Part shown: positions 1 through 9,816 of the stretch, piece by piece
Position numbering within the stretch: position 1 is the stretch's first letter
Layout of the letters: every line of letters begins with the position of its first letter
NCBI GenBank assembly: GCA_026988685.1
Contig: JALSKU010000217.1
Span: 1-32,451 of the forward strand
Length of the DNA stretch: 32,451 nucleotides
Origin: Campylobacterales bacterium
GTDB lineage: Bacteria; Campylobacterota; Campylobacteria; Campylobacterales; JALSKU01
Reading direction: 5' to 3'
The notes under the pieces: model-generated
Seen by the model: the letters and a program-made list of their open reading frames with translations, nothing else
The model's database searches: none
What the model was told of the DNA's origin: nothing
Translations under genes and position numbers: made by a program

Positions 1-111
1 GCTTATCTTCTTATAGCTATTATATATGACAAGTGAACTATAAAAGATAGATATAGCAATCAAAATAATAACAGATAAAAAAAGCCTATTTTTATAAAAA
101 ACTTCTCTCAA
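1..111 (-). CDS. Partial CDS (N-terminus only, runs off the left edge): membrane protein with an N-terminal transmembrane segment
   Basis: Reverse complement of 111..1 reads TTG AGA GAA GTT TTT TAT AAA AAT AGG..., giving (M)REVFYKNRLFLSVIILIAISIFYSSLVIYNSYKKIS. It is open to the edge, with a hydrophobic helix and AAGGA 6 nt upstream of the TTG. Confidence 0.45.
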   Translation of the reverse strand, partial: MREVFYKNRLFLSVIILIAISIFYSSLVIYNSYKKIS

Positions 112-229
112 TATAAATCCTTACACGATATGATATATTTTACCAAAATATTTCTTAAGCAACTTAAAAGAATTTTATAAAAATCTATGTAATTTTTCAC
201 TATAATATGAAACAATTATTTCTAAGGAT

Positions 230-1120
230 ATGCTTTTGCAACATTTAATAAATACAAAAGATTTTAGCATCAAAGAGATAGAAGCTCTTTTTAAAAGAGC
301 TGAAGAGTTTTTGGATGAAAAACCAAGAGATATATTAAACGGAAAAACCATCATCACTATCTTTTTTGAAAACTCTACAAGAACAAGAAGCAGTTTCGAA
401 GTGGCAGCTAAAAGGCTTGGGGCAAATGTTGTCAGCCTTGATATATCAAAAAGTTCCTCAAGCAAAGGTGAGACCCTCTTTGATACGGCAGCCAATCTGG
501 ACGCCATGGGTCCAAATGCCATCATAGTAAGGCATAAAAACTCTGGAGTCCCAAGCATCCTCTCAAACTATGTAAACTGCCCTATCATAAACGGCGGGGA
601 TGGAAGTCATGCACATCCCACTCAGGCACTTCTTGATCTTTTTACCATAAAAAGGTATATCAAAGATACCAAAGGGAAAAAGATAGCTATCGTGGGAGAT
701 ATAAAAAATTCTAGAGTTGCAAACTCCAATATAGAGCTTTTAGGCAGGTTTGGTTTTGATATAACTCTTGTTGCACCCCCACACTTTATGCCTAAAACTG
801 AGCTAAAAAAGTGCTATAACTTAAAAGAGGGTGTTAAAGGCGTAGATGTCATAATGAGTCTAAGAACCCAAACAGAGAGACATACCAACCAGATATATGC
901 CTCTTTGAAAGATTATGCAACCGACTTTTGCATCACAAAAGAGATACTAGGAAACAGAGATATCTTGCTTTTGCATCCGGGCCCGGTCAATAGAAACATA
1001 GATATAAGCGATGAGTGTATGAAAGATAAGAGATGCAAGATCTTAGAGCAGGTTAAAAATGGAGTTGCCATCAGGATGGCTGTTTTGGAGAAACTAATAG
1101 GTAGGGAAATTGATGAATAG
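230..1120 (+). CDS. pyrB: Aspartate carbamoyltransferase catalytic subunit
   Basis: Motifs [41 protein letters not shown] and [14 protein letters not shown]. Confidence 0.97.
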   Translation: MLLQHLINTKDFSIKEIEALFKRAEEFLDEKPRDILNGKTIITIFFENSTRTRSSFEVAAKRLGANVVSLDISKSSSSKGETLFDTAANLDAMGPNAIIVRHKNSGVPSILSNYVNCPIINGGDGSHAHPTQALLDLFTIKRYIKDTKGKKIAIVGDIKNSRVANSNIELLGRFGFDITLVAPPHFMPKTELKKCYNLKEGVKGVDVIMSLRTQTERHTNQIYASLKDYATDFCITKEILGNRDILLLHPGPVNRNIDISDECMKDKRCKILEQVKNGVAIRMAVLEKLIGREIDE

Positions 1121-2831
1121 TTGGAATTTAAAAGATTTATATAAAAGCGATGAAGAGCTTAAAAAGAGTGTGGAAAAAATCGAAAAAGAGGCAAAAGAGT
1201 TTGAAAAAAGATATAAGGGAAAATTGGACAAATTAAGCGAAAAGTCCTTTATGAGTACTTTAAAAGAGTATGAAGATATGCTAAATAGCCTTGCAAGGGC
1301 GGGAACTTATACCTTTTTGAAGTTTGCTTCAAATTCAGATAATGGCGGATTTTATGCAAAATGGTCTCAAAAATTAAATGAGATAAATGAATACTTGCTC
1401 TTTTTTGAGCTGGAGTTTAATAGGCTTGATAATAAAAAACATAAAAGTATAGTAAAAAAGAGTGGAATTTACAAATTTTATCTACAAAATCTTATAAAAG
1501 AGAAGAGGTATCAATTAAGTGACAATGAAGAGAAGATACTTCTTAAAAAGAGTCTTACAAGCTCAAGAGCCTTTTCAAGACTCTTTGATGAGCATTTTAG
1601 CAGACTAAAGTTTGACTTTAACGGTAAAAAACTCTCCGAAGAGGAGGTTTTATCAAAACTCTACTCAAACGACAGAAAAGAGAGAAAAAAAGCTGCTGAC
1701 TCTCTAACAAAAACTTTGAAGAAAAATCTACACCTAAACTCCTATATCTACAACATGATAAAAACTGATCTAAAGATAGAGTGCGATATAAGAGGATATG
1801 CCTCGGTTGAAGAGCCAAGACACCTTGATAACAAAATAACACAAAAAAGTGTCGATGCTCTTGTGGAAACAACTTCTAAAAATTTTCACCTTTGCAGTGA
1901 ATATTATGAGATAAAAAGAGAGCTTTTAGGCTATAAAAAACTTTATGATTATGACAGATATGCTCCTATTGTAAAAGATGAGAAAGAGATACCTTTTAGT
2001 GAAGCCAAGAAGATAGTGCTCGATAGTTTTATGGAGTTTGATGAAAGATTTTATGATATAGCCAAGATGGCTTTGGAAGATGGCTGGTGCGATGTTTTTC
2101 CAAAAGATAAAAAAAGAGGTGGAGCCTTTTCTCATCCGGCTTCTACCGATACGCACCCTTTTGTTATGTTAAATTATACAAAAAAAAGAAGAGATATCTT
2201 TACTATAGCCCATGAATTAGGCCATGCTATACATCAGTATCTCTCAAGAGATGTAGGCTATCTTGGAAGCGATACACCTTTGACTACCTCTGAGACAGCT
2301 TCTGTCTTTGCGGAGATGCTTCTGTTTGATCATATCAAAAAGATTACTCCAAAAGATGAGCTTTTGGCTCTTTATGGTGCAAAACTTGAAGATATCTTTG
2401 CTACTTTGTTTAGACAGATTATCTTTACAACTTTTGAGAGAAGAGTGCATAAAAAGAGTGAAGAGGTAACGATAGAGGAGTTTAATGACTACTGGATGGA
2501 AGAGAACAAAAAGATGTTTGGCAAAAGCGTGGAGTTAAGAGAGGGATATAAACTTTGGTGGAGCTATATACCGCACTTTATACATACACCTTTTTACTGT
2601 TATGCTTACAGCTATGGTCAACTGCTTGTGATGGCACTTTATGGAGCTTATAAACGAGGTGATGAGGGATTTAAAGAGAATTATATAAAATTTTTATCAA
2701 GTGGAGGAAGCAAAAGCCCCAAAAAACTAGTAAAAATGTTTGGATATGATATAGAGGATAGTTCGTTTTGGTCTATCGGTATAGAAGAGGTTAAAAAAGT
2801 TTTGGAAGAGTTTAAAGGGTTAAGGAGGTAG
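1113..2831 (+). CDS. pepF: Oligoendopeptidase F family (M3) metallopeptidase
   Basis: [12 protein letters not shown] zinc motif and M3B-type architecture. The track ORF starts at TTG 1110; ATG 1113 is the better start. Overlaps the pyrB stop. Confidence 0.93.
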   Translation: MNSWNLKDLYKSDEELKKSVEKIEKEAKEFEKRYKGKLDKLSEKSFMSTLKEYEDMLNSLARAGTYTFLKFASNSDNGGFYAKWSQKLNEINEYLLFFELEFNRLDNKKHKSIVKKSGIYKFYLQNLIKEKRYQLSDNEEKILLKKSLTSSRAFSRLFDEHFSRLKFDFNGKKLSEEEVLSKLYSNDRKERKKAADSLTKTLKKNLHLNSYIYNMIKTDLKIECDIRGYASVEEPRHLDNKITQKSVDALVETTSKNFHLCSEYYEIKRELLGYKKLYDYDRYAPIVKDEKEIPFSEAKKIVLDSFMEFDERFYDIAKMALEDGWCDVFPKDKKRGGAFSHPASTDTHPFVMLNYTKKRRDIFTIAHELGHAIHQYLSRDVGYLGSDTPLTTSETASVFAEMLLFDHIKKITPKDELLALYGAKLEDIFATLFRQIIFTTFERRVHKKSEEVTIEEFNDYWMEENKKMFGKSVELREGYKLWWSYIPHFIHTPFYCYAYSYGQLLVMALYGAYKRGDEGFKENYIKFLSSGGSKSPKKLVKMFGYDIEDSSFWSIGIEEVKKVLEEFKGLRR

Positions 2832-2833
2832 AG

Positions 2834-3307
2834 ATGCTACATGATATCGTCAGTCAAAAAAATTTTAGAGAGATGATGATGGATCACTGTGAAGATTTTA
2901 TCAAGTTTTTATTTGATGAAAATATAGAGTTTTCCATATTGACCTCACTTGCCAATATAGGCTTTGAGCCTCCTTTGCCGGAGCATATCACAGCAGACTT
3001 TAAACCTATAACTCTTTTTACTCTTGCAGGATATACTTACGACAGTGCGAGGCTTGAAGATGGGTATTTAACATTTGAAGCCGGCTTTGGAAGAGAAAAT
3101 TTTGGAAGCTTTGTCAGCGTTCCAGTGTATGCGATACTTCAAATCATCATAGAAAACACCCCTATCTTCATCAACCTTGCCACTCCTCCTGAGAGTGATG
3201 AGGAGTTTGAAAGAAACAATAAAGAGAGTGGTGTAAAAAAATCGATGGATATCTTTCTATCCAACCCAAACAATAAAAAACTACTCAAAAAAAAGAGAGG
3301 AAAATAA
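2834..3307 (+). CDS. Small conserved-type protein with SspB-like sequence pattern (hypothetical)
   Basis: 157-aa ORF 2 nt after pepF. Segment LTFEAGFGRENFGSFVSVPVYAILQIIIEN resembles the SspB core VRFNARFGGxxxxVSVPxxAVLAIYAREN as recalled from E. coli. Confidence 0.85.
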   Translation: MLHDIVSQKNFREMMMDHCEDFIKFLFDENIEFSILTSLANIGFEPPLPEHITADFKPITLFTLAGYTYDSARLEDGYLTFEAGFGRENFGSFVSVPVYAILQIIIENTPIFINLATPPESDEEFERNNKESGVKKSMDIFLSNPNNKKLLKKKRGK

Positions 3308-3319
3308 CCTCTCTATATC
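3287..3319. terminator. Bidirectional intrinsic terminator between convergent genes
   Basis: A8 (3287-3294), stem AGAGAGG (3294-3300) / CCTCTCT (3308-3314), loop AAAATAA, then ATATCTTTTT. The A-tract becomes a U-tract for the minus-strand LysR transcript. Confidence 0.8.
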
Positions 3320-4215
3320 TTTTTGATATTCATCAGAAAATCGATAATGCTATCTATAAAAGCGTCATGTCTTCTCTCTTTTAGGTAAGTTATATAGAGG
3401 CTTCTTTTAAATTTATATCCTCTTATCTTGGCACTGTAGAGCATACCGTTTTTAACCTCATCTTCTATAACACTTGAAGATATTATCGATACTACCGGCT
3501 TATCCTCATCTTTGGGAGCTTTTAGGATGGATTGTTTTAGTGCGGTTGAGCTTGAAACGATACTTTTTATATCAAAACTTTTACAGTCAACTCCCATCTC
3601 TTCAAAAACTTCACTTACCAACTGCCTTGTATGAGACTCTTCTTCTCTGCATATCCAGGCAAAATTGCTAAGCTCCTCTCTTTTTATATACCTTGGAAGC
3701 GGAGAATTACTAAACAAAACAAGCTCATCACTCATCCACTCTCTATAAAGCATATTATCTTTAAATATAGGAGCTTCGATAAGTGCCAAGTCTATTTTTT
3801 TGTCTTCAAGCAACTCCAAGATATTTTTTGAGAGATCTATCTTTAAAAGTATGTTGTTTTTGACTTTCTCTTTTATCTTGTTTAAATAGTTTGGCAATAT
3901 ATAGTTACCTATGGTAAAAGAGGCGCCCATTACAAATGTTATCTCTTTGTTTATAACTTTCAACATCTCTTTTTCGGCATTGTAGATACACTTTTCAAGC
4001 TTTAGCATAACAGAATATATCTCTTCACCCTCTTTTGTAAGTCTGATACCATTCTTTTTTCTATCAAGTATCTTTGTTTCAACATAATCTTCAAGAAGTT
4101 TTATCTGTTGGGTTACAGCAGGTTGTGAAATACCAAGCTTTTTTGAAGCTCTTGAAAAACTTTTTTCTCTGACAACAGTAAGAAATGTTTGTATCTTTGA
4201 GAAATCTCTAAGCAT
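3313..4215 (-). CDS. LysR family transcriptional regulator
   Basis: N-terminal HTH FLTVVREKSFSRASKKLGISQPAVTQQIKLLEDYVETKILDRKKNGIRLTKEGE, followed by a substrate-binding domain. Confidence 0.95.
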   Translation of the reverse strand: MLRDFSKIQTFLTVVREKSFSRASKKLGISQPAVTQQIKLLEDYVETKILDRKKNGIRLTKEGEEIYSVMLKLEKCIYNAEKEMLKVINKEITFVMGASFTIGNYILPNYLNKIKEKVKNNILLKIDLSKNILELLEDKKIDLALIEAPIFKDNMLYREWMSDELVLFSNSPLPRYIKREELSNFAWICREEESHTRQLVSEVFEEMGVDCKSFDIKSIVSSSTALKQSILKAPKDEDKPVVSIISSSVIEDEVKNGMLYSAKIRGYKFKRSLYITYLKERRHDAFIDSIIDFLMNIKKI

Positions 4216-4236
4216 TACTCTGTCCTTTTTTAAAAA

Positions 4237-4252
4237 ATAATATATGTATTAT
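4237..4252. promoter_or_regulatory. AT-rich dyad, candidate LysR autoregulatory operator
   Basis: ATAATA-TATG-TATTAT perfect 6-bp arms, 22 bp upstream of the LysR start and next to a minus-strand TATAAT. Confidence 0.3.
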
Positions 4253-4406
4253 AACTTATTTCAATAATTTTTTCAATCCCCCAATAAGAAAAGATTATAT
4301 TTTATGATACTTTTTTCACAAAAAGTAACAAAAATATCTATATAAAAGTTAAAATAATGTTTTTTTAGATATAATATTAGATACAATAAACAAAGATAGA
4401 GTAACA

Positions 4407-6449
4407 ATGGACAAGATACTTAATGATTTAAACGAAGAACAAAAAAGAGCCGCCACCATGATAGATGGCTCTTTGCTTATCTTAGCAGGCGCCGGCAGTG
4501 GAAAAACAAAAACTATAACTTCGAGACTTGCATATCTACTTGCAAATGGAATAGACCCGGCCAATACCCTAACTCTTACCTTTACCAATAAAGCAGCAAA
4601 CGAGATGAGAGAGAGGGCATTAAAGATGATAGGAGATGTTATATATCCTCCACTACTTTGCACTTTTCATAAATTTGGACTTCTTTTTTTAAAGTTTAAT
4701 ATAGACAGAATAAATAGGACTAACAATTTTGTTGTTATTGATAATGATGATAAAAAAAGAATCATTAAAAATTTTGGCACTGAATTGCCCATAGCACTTG
4801 TAGCAAATGAGATATCAAAATATAAAAATTCTCTTATCTTTCCCAAAACCGCTATAGAGAGAGCAACTCTGCCAAATTATAAAATCATCGCCTCTTTATA
4901 TAAAAAGTATGAAGAGTATCTGGAAAAAAACAATCTTGTTGATTTTGATGATCTTTTGGTTTTAACTTATAAGATACTTGATGAAAATAGTGATCTTTGT
5001 GAACAAACAAGCCAGAGATACAGATACATCATGATAGATGAGTATCAAGATACAAATGAACTCCAGTATAAACTCATAAAAAAACTATGCTCTACTCATC
5101 AAAATATCTGTGTAGTGGGAGATGATGATCAGAGTATATATGGATGGAGAGGGGCCAATATAAAAAATATCTTGGAGTTTGCCGACCAATTTCCGGGAAC
5201 TACCATCATAAAACTTGAGAAAAATTACCGCTCAACAAAGCAGATACTAAAAATAGCCAACAATCTCATAGAGCACAACAGAGGAAGACTTGGCAAAAAA
5301 CTAGATAGCGTAAAAGGTGATGGAAAAGAAGTGGAGTATATCCACTCCGATAATGAAAATAATGAAGCAAACCTGATAGCAAAAAGGATACAGATACTTA
5401 TAGACAGAGGTATCAGCCCTAATAAGATAGCGATTCTTTATAGAATAAACGCGCTAAGTAGATCTATCGAGGAGGGCTTAAACAGGGCAAAGATAAACTA
5501 CAAAATGGTAGGTGGAGTTAAGTTTTACGAAAGAGCGGAGATAAAAGATCTCATAAGTTACTTAAGGATCATAGCCAATCCTCATGACGACTTCTCTCTT
5601 AGAAGAGTGATAAACAGACCCAAAAGAGGCATAGGAAAAGTTACTGTAGATAAGATACTAAAAGCAGCATATGATAAAAAGCTCTCTATATATCAGTTTT
5701 TATCAACAAACCTTGAAGAGGCTGAGAAGCTTTGCAGCAAAAAGAGTTTTGTTGAGATAAAAAGATTTATCAAAAATATTAAAAAACTAAAAAAAGAGCT
5801 TCAAAAGTCAACTTATGACTTTATAGATAACTTAGAAGATACCTTTCATATAAAAGAGTATTATCAAAAGCTTCCAGACTCTTTGGAGAAAGTTGCCAAT
5901 ATCGAGGAGTTTCAAGGTCTCTTTAGAGATTATATACTCTCAAATCCGGATGCAAGCATAGACGACTTTCTAAACGAGATAACTCTACAAAGCGATCAAG
6001 ACCAGATAGATAACCAAAGCGTTTCAGTTATGAATATACATGCTGCAAAAGGACTGGAGTTTGACTACCTTTTTGTTATAGGTTTAGAGGAGGGATTTTT
6101 CCCGATTACGGGTGATGGAAGCGATATAGAAGAGGAGAGAAGACTCGGATATGTTGCAATAACCAGGACCAAAAAGGAGTTGACACTTAGCTCATCAGCC
6201 AGCAGATTTTACAAAGGAAGGAGAGCATATCTTAATAAAAGTAGATTTTTAACAGAGTGTGGAGTTTGTAAAGGTAGCTTGCATCTTGAAAAAACTACCT
6301 CTTTTAAAAAGGGTGACTTGGTAAAACATAAGATATTTGGCATGGGGAGAGTTTTGGAGGTAAATAAGATAAAAAGGGAGTTTAAACTAAAGATAAACTT
6401 TGGTGGCACAAAGAGGGATATACTTGCCTCTTTTGTAGAGAAGATTTAG
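4407..6449 (+). CDS. UvrD/Rep/PcrA-like ATP-dependent DNA helicase (SF1)
   Basis: Walker A GAGSGKTKTI, DEYQDTNELQ, GDDDQSIYGWRGA, NYRSTKQIL and MNIHAAKGLEFDYLFVIGLEEGFFP motifs. Confidence 0.96.
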   Translation: MDKILNDLNEEQKRAATMIDGSLLILAGAGSGKTKTITSRLAYLLANGIDPANTLTLTFTNKAANEMRERALKMIGDVIYPPLLCTFHKFGLLFLKFNIDRINRTNNFVVIDNDDKKRIIKNFGTELPIALVANEISKYKNSLIFPKTAIERATLPNYKIIASLYKKYEEYLEKNNLVDFDDLLVLTYKILDENSDLCEQTSQRYRYIMIDEYQDTNELQYKLIKKLCSTHQNICVVGDDDQSIYGWRGANIKNILEFADQFPGTTIIKLEKNYRSTKQILKIANNLIEHNRGRLGKKLDSVKGDGKEVEYIHSDNENNEANLIAKRIQILIDRGISPNKIAILYRINALSRSIEEGLNRAKINYKMVGGVKFYERAEIKDLISYLRIIANPHDDFSLRRVINRPKRGIGKVTVDKILKAAYDKKLSIYQFLSTNLEEAEKLCSKKSFVEIKRFIKNIKKLKKELQKSTYDFIDNLEDTFHIKEYYQKLPDSLEKVANIEEFQGLFRDYILSNPDASIDDFLNEITLQSDQDQIDNQSVSVMNIHAAKGLEFDYLFVIGLEEGFFPITGDGSDIEEERRLGYVAITRTKKELTLSSSASRFYKGRRAYLNKSRFLTECGVCKGSLHLEKTTSFKKGDLVKHKIFGMGRVLEVNKIKREFKLKINFGGTKRDILASFVEKI

Positions 6450-6457
6450 GAGAACTT

Positions 6458-7288
6458 TTGCAAAATAGACTCTTTGTTGCTTATAAGCCGGCCGGAATCA
6501 GTTCAAATAATTTTTCAAAAGATATAAAGCGAAAATTTGGTGTTAAGAAAGCAGGCTACTCGGGGACTCTTGATCCGTTTGCCAAAGGGGTTTTGATATT
6601 TGCATTTGGACAATTTACCAAACTTTTTAGATTTTTAGATAAAACTCCAAAAGTTTACCAAGCCAAGCTTCACCTTGGTGCTTACAGCAAAACACTCGAT
6701 AGTGAAGCTATAGAGGAAGTTAAAGAGATAGAACAAATAGATATAAAGAGGATAGATGATATACTTAACTCATTAAAAGGTGAGATAGAGTATCTGCCTC
6801 CAAAATTTTGCGCAAAAAGTATAGATGGTCAAAGAGCTTATAAATTGGCAAGAGAGGGTAAAGAGTTTGAATTAAAAAAGATAAAAAGCAAGATCTTTGA
6901 TATAAAAATATTAAACTACACTCACCCTTTTTTAAATTTTGAGATAGCAGTCAGCGAGGGGGCTTATATACGAAGCATAGGAGCTTTGATAGCACAAAAA
7001 CTTGGCACGGTTGGTGCTTTAACAAGCCTTGAGAGAGTTAGAGAGGGAAACTTCATATATGAAGATGAAAGAGAGTTAAACCCTTTAGAGTATCTAAAAA
7101 CTGAAGAAAATAGTTACCTAAGAGATAAAAACGATATCTTGCTTGGAAAAAAGCTACTCAAAGATGATTTTGAAAAAAATGAGGATGGAGTTTATCATAT
7201 CGTCATAGATAATATGCTCTCAGTTATAAATATAGATGACGGCAAAGTCAGCTATGAATTAAACAGAATAAGGATGCAAGGATGCTAG
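6458..7288 (+). CDS. truB: tRNA pseudouridine(55) synthase
   Basis: VAYKPAGISSN..., KAGYSGTLDPFAKGVLIFAFG and EGAYIRSIGALIAQKLG. TTG start. Confidence 0.95.
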   Translation: MQNRLFVAYKPAGISSNNFSKDIKRKFGVKKAGYSGTLDPFAKGVLIFAFGQFTKLFRFLDKTPKVYQAKLHLGAYSKTLDSEAIEEVKEIEQIDIKRIDDILNSLKGEIEYLPPKFCAKSIDGQRAYKLAREGKEFELKKIKSKIFDIKILNYTHPFLNFEIAVSEGAYIRSIGALIAQKLGTVGALTSLERVREGNFIYEDERELNPLEYLKTEENSYLRDKNDILLGKKLLKDDFEKNEDGVYHIVIDNMLSVINIDDGKVSYELNRIRMQGC

Positions 7289-7515
7289 TATTATCAAGAA
7301 AAGCGGGAGAGAGTGTTTACATAGGAAACAATATAGAAGTCAGGGTTGTCTCTATTTCAAAAGATAAGGTCAAACTTGGCTTTGAGGCCCCAAGAGATAT
7401 ACCTCTTATAAGAGGGGAGTTAAGGGTTGCTATCATAGGGGCTAACATCGAAGCTAGTAAAAGCCCTAAAGATATCACTGCTTTAAAAAATTTATCACTT
7501 AAAAAGATAAAGTAG
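7282..7515 (+). CDS. csrA: Carbon storage regulator, translational repressor
   Basis: MLVLSRKAGESVYIGNNIEVRVVSISKDKVKLGFEAPRDIPLIRGEL. Confidence 0.97.
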   Translation: MLVLSRKAGESVYIGNNIEVRVVSISKDKVKLGFEAPRDIPLIRGELRVAIIGANIEASKSPKDITALKNLSLKKIK

Positions 7516-8313
7516 ATGTTAGAAAAAAAATCTTTTGCCAAAGTCAATATATACCTCAAAATCATAGGTATAAAAGATGGATATCATCTTCTAAATTCAA
7601 GGTTTATGATAGTAAACTCTCTTTATGATACTATCACATTTAAAAAAAAGAGTGGGCCAAAAGATGCATTTGAGTTAAGCGGAAAATTCTCCTGCAAAAA
7701 AGAGGATAATATCATCTATAAAGCTTACAAAGCACTTTTGAGAGTTGACAAAATTTCAAAAAAAGTGGAAAATTTTTTTGAAGAATATAGCGTAAATGTT
7801 CAGAAAAATATCCCGGAGTTTGCAGGTCTTGGGGGTGGCAGCTCAAATGCAGCTACTTTTTTAAAAATGGCAAATGAAGCCATAGAGCTTAAGCTGACAA
7901 AAGATGAGCTTTTAAATTTAGCATCCTCTCTTGGAGCAGATGTTGCTTTTTTTATAAATGAGTTTGAGAGTGCAAATGTCAGCGGTATAGGTGAAAATGT
8001 TTTAAAGTTTGATGAAAATACACTTGAGTTGAATATATACACCCCTCCTGTTAAATGTGTCACCAAAGATGTTTATGCCACTTTTAGAAAAGAGCTTATG
8101 AAAAATTATGATAAGATTATTTCAGACAATATAAAATTGGCTACAAAATTAGATACTCTAAAGAGTAAAGAGATTTTAAAAGATTATGCCCCGACTGAAC
8201 TTAATGATCTTTTTGCTCCGGCTATAAAACTATATCCAAAGCTACAAGATTATGTGGATTATGGTTTTTTTAGCGGTAGCGGGAGCTCATTTTTTAAGGA
8301 GTTAGAAGCATGA
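7516..8313 (+). CDS. ispE: 4-diphosphocytidyl-2-C-methyl-D-erythritol kinase
   Basis: [23 protein letters not shown] and the GHMP motif [20 protein letters not shown]. Confidence 0.95.
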   Translation: MLEKKSFAKVNIYLKIIGIKDGYHLLNSRFMIVNSLYDTITFKKKSGPKDAFELSGKFSCKKEDNIIYKAYKALLRVDKISKKVENFFEEYSVNVQKNIPEFAGLGGGSSNAATFLKMANEAIELKLTKDELLNLASSLGADVAFFINEFESANVSGIGENVLKFDENTLELNIYTPPVKCVTKDVYATFRKELMKNYDKIISDNIKLATKLDTLKSKEILKDYAPTELNDLFAPAIKLYPKLQDYVDYGFFSGSGSSFFKELEA

Positions 8314-8765
8314 GAAAAGTTATAGCGAAAAATAAAAAAGCTTTTCATGACTATGAGATCCTTGAAAAGTATGAGGCAGGCATATCGCTAAAAGGAAGCG
8401 AGGTAAAAGCCATAAGACAAGGCAGAGTCAATCTAAAAGAGAGTTTTGTAAAAATTATAAAAGGAGAAGCTTATCTTTTAAATGCTCACATTTCCCACTT
8501 AGATACAGCCAACCCCCACTATAGACCTGACGAGAGAAGAGACAGAAAGCTGTTGCTTCATAGAAAAGAGATAGATAAACTTCTTGGAAAGATAACAAAA
8601 GATGGACTTACTCTGGTGCCTCTTAGCATCTATCTAAACCACAAAAATATCATAAAAGTTGAAATTGCCGTAGCAAAAGGAAAAACTCTCCATGATAAAA
8701 GAGAAACACTAAAAAGAAAAGAGGCTGATAAAGCCGCAAGAGCCGCTATAAAGAAGTATATTTAA
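8310..8765 (+). CDS. smpB: SsrA-binding protein
   Basis: [42 protein letters not shown]...[25 protein letters not shown]. Confidence 0.97.
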   Translation: MRKVIAKNKKAFHDYEILEKYEAGISLKGSEVKAIRQGRVNLKESFVKIIKGEAYLLNAHISHLDTANPHYRPDERRDRKLLLHRKEIDKLLGKITKDGLTLVPLSIYLNHKNIIKVEIAVAKGKTLHDKRETLKRKEADKAARAAIKKYI

Positions 8766-8766
8766 C

Positions 8767-8796
8767 TTGACATTTCTTTTTAAATAGTATATACTA
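8767..8796 (+). promoter_or_regulatory. Consensus sigma70 promoter of vapBC with overlapping palindromic operator
   Basis: TTGACA (8767-8772), 17-bp spacer, TATACT (8790-8795). The perfect 12-bp palindrome TAGTATATACTA (8785-8796) covers the -10. Confidence 0.75.
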
Positions 8797-8827
8797 AAAA
8801 ATATATAAAAATATTAGAGGAGTGATT

Positions 8828-9067
8828 ATGGTATCAACTGCAAAACTTTTTAAAAACGGTCAAAGTCAAGCTGTCAGACTTCCCAAAGAGTACAGATTTA
8901 ATGGAGAAAAAGAGGTTTATATTAAAAAAATAGATAATACCATCATCCTCTTTCCTAAAGATAAAAAAATGATTTGGCAAGATATGTTCAATGGTCTTGA
9001 TGGTTTTTCCGATGACTTTATGCAAGAGAGAACCGAACCAAAACAAAATAGAGAGGAGATTTTTTGA
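8828..9067 (+). CDS. vapB: VapB-type antitoxin (AbrB/SpoVT-like DNA-binding)
   Basis: MVSTAKLFKNGQSQAVRLPKEYRFNGEKEVYIKK. ATG 8828 with AGAGGAG upstream is preferred to the track's GTG 8822. Confidence 0.9.
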   Translation: MVSTAKLFKNGQSQAVRLPKEYRFNGEKEVYIKKIDNTIILFPKDKKMIWQDMFNGLDGFSDDFMQERTEPKQNREEIF

Positions 9068-9465
9068 AAAGATATATGTTAGATACCAATATATGTATAT
9101 ATATCATTAAAAAGAGACCTTTAAGTGTTAAAAAAAGGTTTTTATCTTTTGAGATAGGGGAACTTTGCTTATCAAGCATCACAGTTGCCGAACTTTTCTA
9201 TGGAGCCTACAAAAGCCAACAAGTCACTAAAAATTTAGATGCACTTAAAAAATTTTTAACTCCTTTTGATATAGTGGATTTTGATTATAAAGCATCAATT
9301 GAATATGGAAAGATAAGAGCCTCTTTGGAAAAAAGAGGTCAAATCATAGGCAATATGGACATGCAAATAGCTGGACATGCATTATCTCTTGGAATGATAC
9401 TTGTAACTAATAATATAAAAGAATTTGTTAGAATCGACACTCTTAAGTTAGAAAATTGGGTTTAA
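9064..9465 (+). CDS. vapC: VapC-type PIN-domain ribonuclease toxin
   Basis: PIN acidic residues in YMLDTNICIYIIKK, SSITVAELFYGAYKS, GNMDMQIAGHALSLG and VTNNIKEF. TTG start overlaps the vapB stop (TTGA). Confidence 0.93.
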   Translation: MKRYMLDTNICIYIIKKRPLSVKKRFLSFEIGELCLSSITVAELFYGAYKSQQVTKNLDALKKFLTPFDIVDFDYKASIEYGKIRASLEKRGQIIGNMDMQIAGHALSLGMILVTNNIKEFVRIDTLKLENWV

Positions 9466-9782
9466 AGCATATACTTTTGATACATCTTTTCTAAAATATT
9501 TTCGCTCTCTTCATATTTCTTTTTGTAAGGCGACTTTGTCTCTTTTATCAAAGGTTGATACTTTTTGTATGTATCCCAAACTTGATAGGCACCTCTATCT
9601 CTTCCTTTTATCTTTAAGGCAATGGCTGTTGCACCGTTTATGAGACCTTTCTGGATATTTGCTTCCGTTTGGTCGACTTTTTTAAGCTCCTTCCAAGAGA
9701 CTTCCAAAACCTCATGAGCCTCTATAAACTCCTCACTTTTAACCATCTCTATAAAAAGATCTATCTGCTTTTCCATCTTCAT
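9462..9782 (-). CDS. DUF309 family protein
   Basis: FIEAHEVLEVSWKE...ANIQKGLINGATAIALKIKGRDRGA resembles the DUF309 helical pattern. Stop overlaps the vapC stop. Confidence 0.75.
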   Translation of the reverse strand: MKMEKQIDLFIEMVKSEEFIEAHEVLEVSWKELKKVDQTEANIQKGLINGATAIALKIKGRDRGAYQVWDTYKKYQPLIKETKSPYKKKYEESENILEKMYQKYML

Positions 9783-9816
9783 CCTATTTTTTCCATATTA
9801 TGATATAATAGCCATT

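Noticed and set aside
175-558. Antisense and overlapping track ORFs (e.g. 175-558 -, 7800-8066 -, 12379-12747 -, 26294-26752 -, 31424-31858 -)
   Set aside because: All lie opposite well-supported genes, with no recognisable domains and low-complexity Ser/Leu/Phe composition typical of antisense frames in AT-rich DNA.
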